Origin: Arthrobotrys musiformis
Lineage: Eukaryota; Ascomycota; Orbiliomycetes; Orbiliales; Orbiliaceae
NCBI GenBank assembly: GCA_036971715.1
Contig: JAVHJL010000010.1
Span: 1,550,001 to 1,614,000 of the forward strand
Length of the DNA: 64,000 nt
Reading direction: 5' to 3'
Under the pieces are notes generated by a model that worked only from the letters and a program-made list of their open reading frames with translations, searched no databases and was not told the origin of the DNA. This document shows, piece by piece, positions 59,665-64,000 of the stretch. The position numbers were made by a program, and so were the translations under genes. Numbering within the stretch: the first letter of the stretch is position 1; every line of letters starts with the position of its first letter.

Positions 59665-62396
59665 ATGCGGAAACGACATGATGGTGTGACCGCCGTCCCG
59701 GCGGGCCCTCAGGCTTCCCACGAGGGATATCGTCGAGAGCCTCAGTTCCACCTTAAGCCAGATGCGGAAGACCGAGAAACGCCGCATCGGAATCTGAATA
59801 ATTCCAGTCCTTTGCACCCTGTAAGCATTTGGCGGTACTGTTCGGGAACCAAGAATGCATATGTAAGACAAGCCACTGTCCTGATATTGATGTGCAGGCA
59901 TGGAATCCTAATTAAGCCCCGCCACGGGCTTATGAAAGCTGGTGCAACATTCATTGACATTCCTCTTTACCCCTTTAGTTAGGTCTGTCTTCCAGGCAGA
60001 GGCGAGATCGTGCTCACAAAGGTCTATCAAAGACCGGGGGCGAAGACGCTGCAAAGTCCAACCAACTCTACGTGGAGAAACCCTGCATGGAGGCACCGAG
60101 GCCTCGAATGCACATGTCAAGTAGTCGGCAGAGGGCACGGTCCTTGATTCGTCTCCGTGTCCGGAATCAAAGGAAGCGGCAAGTGAAGAAAGACAGGTTG
60201 GGCTTCATTTCCAGATCTCAGGGATCACTACGTCGCATAATTAGCATCCCAAGGCTCTCAAGATCGACCACCTGCACAGACGTTAAGGGTGGGCAGCGCT
60301 TGAGACCCTCCGAGAACATCCAAGGAGGAAAGTCTCCGAATGAGGCACAAGAAACGCCCGGAAACTCTGCGTCTGGAGAGAGCCCTAGCGGTAGCTCCGT
60401 CTCCAAAGCTGGACTTTCGGGTGCAAATCTAGAGTCACCACAGAACACCCGCCGTAGAAATAATAGAGACTACAAGAGACGGAAGAAGATGCCGGATGAC
60501 ATTTCAGATGGCGAAGAAGAAGAAGACTGTGTGAACACACGTTCCTCCAACCGACCTTCCTCGAGTAAAGAATATGCATGCCCGTTCTTCAAGGCATACC
60601 CAAGCCAACATATGAACTGTCGAGACTCGGGATGGGTCGAACGACGGAAGGTCAAGTGTGTTCGCCAAGTCTAAGTCTAATGCTGGAGATTGCCTAAATG
60701 AATACGGGCTGACATTCTTGTTTTAATCTCGGTAGAGACCATCTAAAACGATATCACTACAACGGCAATGCGCCGTCTGAAATCCAACATTCTCACTCTT
60801 GGGACGACTGGTACAGGTTCATTGTGAAAGATACAGACCGAGAGGCTCGAGCAATACCAAACTCCGGTAAGTCCCGCTTCATGTATCAAATGGCTTTTGA
60901 ATTTCATGCAAAATAAACTTTGCCACTAGAAGCGCTTACAGGGCTAACGGCACGTTTATATGCATTATAGACCCTAACTTTGTCAAAATCCTGTGCTACC
61001 TTCTCCAAGCAAGCGAGCAGTTGGAAGGCCAAGAAGCGCCATGTTTTGGTACCCGCATGTTGAAGCTTTTCCAACATGCCCAGAGAAATCCAACAGAAAC
61101 CGAGCCTATAATCCGGGGCATCGCGGCCATTCTAGATCGTGATCGTCCATACGATGCTATTTCGATCGAGCCCGAGGCCACCTTCCCAACAGATATCTCA
61201 ACCGTGCCTCTGAGCTTCCACAGTCACCTCAATCAAGCAGACCTCCACTTCATTTCTGAAAACGTTAACGTCTACCCTGCTTTAGACTGGCCAACTGAAG
61301 CACCATCCACTAGTGCTCATGCTATTCCGAACGCGGTACCCACCGGTTTCAATGAGGATGGGTCTCTAGAAGCAAACCAATACCTCATCATTCCCGCCGC
61401 GCCGCCTCATGGCGAAGACTGGCAACTACTCATGAAGCCGATCACGCCAGATTCCGACACTACTGAGTGGGTTCGATCTAGCGATTATCATTTCGATTCC
61501 CACAAGGTACTTGATAAAGTTGTGGATGAATTGATGATCTCACAGGATGCTACATGTCACGAAGCCCAGGCTGGAGGACACGAAGCTACTGTCCCTGCGG
61601 GTACACTCCCTAGATTCCCCTTGCAGGATTTGGGAGTTCCTATTCAAGCAGCGGTTAACGGCTTTGTCGACCCAAAGAGGACACAGATCTCCAAGATGGA
61701 CTCGATTCAAGGTTCATCAGATCATTCCGAGATTCCACTTAGCCTCATATCCCCGAGCAAATACTTCGCACAAGCCGGGAACCCCGTCCAGGACACTATA
61801 CCTGCGCCGACATTTGTGCAACCTCAACGTCGTCTAATGGAATGTGCAAGCTTAGTCAAACGAAAGAGGCCGCGAGCAGAGAGCGTTGGAAACATATTGA
61901 TTCCTGCCTATGAAAATCGATTCAATGCATTGCCAACCCCTTCGCCGTCTGTCCTCTCCAAAGCCGGATCCATAATGACACCTTCGTTGCTCACACCATT
62001 TACCGCCAACACAACAGGTTTCCCCGTCTCGACCCACATGATATTGGTTATATCGGGTAGACGGCCTGAGATTTTCACATTTAGCGGTAGCATATCAAAC
62101 TCGATAGATACGTTTATCGACTGGATATCCTGTACCTTCAGCTTCGATTTTTCCCACATGAATCGTGAGTTCTGGTTTATGAACGAAAGCGTGCCATTAT
62201 CCAGCAAGGCTGCCGTCCTTACACAGCTGGTTGCCTTCTGGGGTGAATCCGGGGACATGTTCTTTAACAAAGTGATCCCTTGGTTCTGGATCGACATGCC
62301 CTGTCGTTGCCTGATTGAGATGAACCCAACATATCGACTGGCCAATGATTTGAGGTTTACTATGAACGATGACCCTCTATTTGAAGTTTATCACGA

Positions 62397-62400
<4 letters not shown>
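59665..62400 (+). CDS. Fungal C2H2-type zinc finger protein
   Basis: Predicted CDS is join(59665..59820,59979..60655,60736..60866,60971..62400), 797 residues. Phase is kept at all three introns. Intron 1 (GTAAGC..TTTAG) and intron 3 (GTAAGT..TATAG) have ordinary signals; intron 2 uses GTGTGT and TAG. Splicing intron 2 rebuilds a finger with Cys253, Cys266, His280 and His285: ACPFFKAYP, then a Cys and GW, then VKDHLKRYHY. This CPF..C..GW..VK.HL.R.H layout is a recognised fungal finger type. The N-terminal region is basic and disordered with a KRRKK cluster and an acidic SDGEEEED run. The 430-residue C-terminal part has no domain I can name; its last 130 residues look more folded. Transcriptional regulation is a reasonable but unproven role. 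The first exon is the least certain part. Confidence 0.75.

Positions 62401-62430
<30 letters not shown>
62401..62430. repeat. 30-nt poly-T tract directly after a stop codon
   Basis: An uninterrupted run of 30 T begins at the base following the TGA of the C2H2 gene. It would become a U30 run at the start of the 3' UTR. Confidence 0.95.
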
Positions 62431-62431
<1 letters not shown>

Positions 62432-64000
62432 ACTTGATGGATAACATTTCCTAGCGTTTTGCCAACTGCATAAGATAAGAATATTCGACTGCACTTACTC
62501 CGTACATTTCTCGGATCAATCTTGCCAATACCCTTTTGGATTGTTATGCATGTTTTGTTTGTTCGTTCATCTTCTTTCCGTTTTTCGTTTCCCCAAACCT
62601 GTCCTCACCAATCCGTGGCCATAGCTGTATCCCCACGTGGCTATACGGTTTTTGTGAACCATGCCTCACTGTGATCGATGCATCTCGCTCTTTTTTTTTT
62701 TTTTTAAAGTGTTTTAATGAAATACCCTGCATTATTACCAACCATGCCTTGCGCTAATCCTATCTTCTTTTGTCCTCATGTATTCCCATATTTTCAGCCG
62801 GGTGGATCTTTGCACGACCTGGAGAAATGCTTGGTTGCACGGCGGATTTCTTTGATTTCTTTCTTTTTGGGTTGGAGTGATTCAAGCTTCTGGACAAATC
62901 TTGGTTCGAGAGTTTGATATAGAGAGCCTGGCCACCTATTATAACGTATAATGTTTAATGATAATATGGTGATAAACACTCTTTGGAATTGACGGACACT
63001 CTAACTCTGATTGCACCTAAATTTCCAGTCATATGCCGGATCCTTTTTTTTTTTTCCCTCTTTCGCTAGCGAACACCAGACCGAGGCGGAGAGGATCTCC
63101 GTTGGTTGTCATTGGTCGATGGATTGTGCCGAATATCCACCGTTTTGTTGGCTGTCCTGTAAGTTTATCGACTTTAAAGCTTTTGTGGCTTTTTTTTCAG
63201 TTCTTTCTTTTACGAACGGGTTTGGGAAAGGCTCGAGGGTATTGCAGGATTGAAACCCCAAGAACTACATCGACCAACTAAGGAATGCAAGATTACAAAA
63301 AAGAAAGCGTTTCTGGCATCTCAGTTAAAACAAGTTGTATCACGGGGCCTAGCGATCGTTATAAGCTTAAAACCACGGGGTCCACATACTTTTTGTGCAA
63401 GCGATGCATCGCCATCGGCCTTTTTTTTTTTCTTCCCTCTCGTATGTCTCAAGAATCTGGAATTCTCGTTTAATATCATTGATTATTGGACGGGGTGGCT
63501 GCCGTAAATACATGTATGTTATGTAAAATTCAGGTCGGAGACCCCTTCGAAATCCCTTTCTCTGTCAACCATCAAACATCTTCCACCCTCTTTTTTTCCC
63601 TGAGTTTCTTGGGGGGTTAAAGCACCTCGTATCTACAGATTCGAATCTAACTAGCGCCAAAATTAGTGGAGAGGCGAATTCGAATCGAATCGAAAGAAGG
63701 TTGCACGGCTGGGACGAAAAAAAAAATTGGGCTTGAGACACCAGGCTTTTTTTGTTTTTAATGTTCAATATGCAATATGTCGTTTTGCTGTTGGTGTTAC
63801 AAGACGGTACTAAGGCTAACTTCTTCGTATGTGCTATCCTTACAGACGCTAATATACCATGCTTTTGAACTAGTAAGAAGCAGCGGAAACAAGGACGGCA
63901 TCATTACGGATGGCCCATCGTGAGCTAGGAAGACCCACTGTTCGAGCGCAAAGAGGAGGAGGAGGATGAGAGGGGTTTATCTGAACCTCCTTGCGATTTG
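62431..64000. other. Noncoding end of window
   Basis: AT-rich, with T-runs at 62691-62705, 63045-63056 and 63420-63430. Short frames here are driven by poly-T (Phe runs). A gene starting or ending just beyond 64000 cannot be excluded. Confidence 0.5.

Overview
The window is eukaryotic. It looks like a filamentous ascomycete (Pezizomycotina) chromosome: most genes have short GT..AG introns of about 45-140 bp with CTAAC/CTAAT/CTGAC branch sites. Fungus-specific families are present (Mtc1/DUF5427, DUF1772, fungal CPF-type C2H2 finger, a UPF1-like helicase/NFX1 finger/CbbX-AAA fusion), together with highly conserved core genes (RPN11, RPL23, RPD3). I see no rRNA genes, complete tRNA, CRISPR array or intact transposon. 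Placement below Pezizomycotina is not supported by what I can see. All gene models were assembled by hand from reading frames, splice signals and phase, so exon limits are predictions.

Layout. 0.4-6.8 kb: two minus-strand genes for low-complexity proteins, one secreted and acidic, one Gln-rich. 8.0-9.5 kb: an MTC1 homologue. 10.0-12.1 kb: a polytopic membrane protein. 13.2-14.1 kb: a small protein ending in a dsRNA-binding-like domain. 14.1-18.4 kb: a gene-poor stretch with a degenerate tRNA-like element, ending in a TATA box and two 5'-UTR introns. 18.4-26.8 kb: a 2717-residue helicase/NFX1-finger/triple-AAA protein. 27.6-29.3 kb: a DUF1772 protein and a YdjM/DUF457-like membrane protein, convergent. 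30.2-32.5 kb: a membrane-bound aspartic-protease homologue lacking the first catalytic motif. 34.1-39.3 kb: a 1722-residue disordered RGG-tailed protein. 39.3-43.9 kb: gene-poor and rich in microsatellites. 44.0-48.7 kb: an SDR, RPN11 and a Ted1-like GPI-anchor phosphoesterase. 50.3-54.9 kb: RPL23 and RPD3, both on the minus strand. 54.9-59.7 kb: gene-poor. 59.7-62.4 kb: a C2H2 protein. The remainder is noncoding.

Most neighbours are unrelated housekeeping genes. The most unusual signals are in RPD3: two consecutive 10-nt microexons, and an in-frame TAG followed by a further spliced, in-phase reading frame. The helicase/AAA giant lies near the dsRBD-like gene, which allows, without proving, an RNA-surveillance link. 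The A1 protease homologue appears to be a pseudoenzyme.
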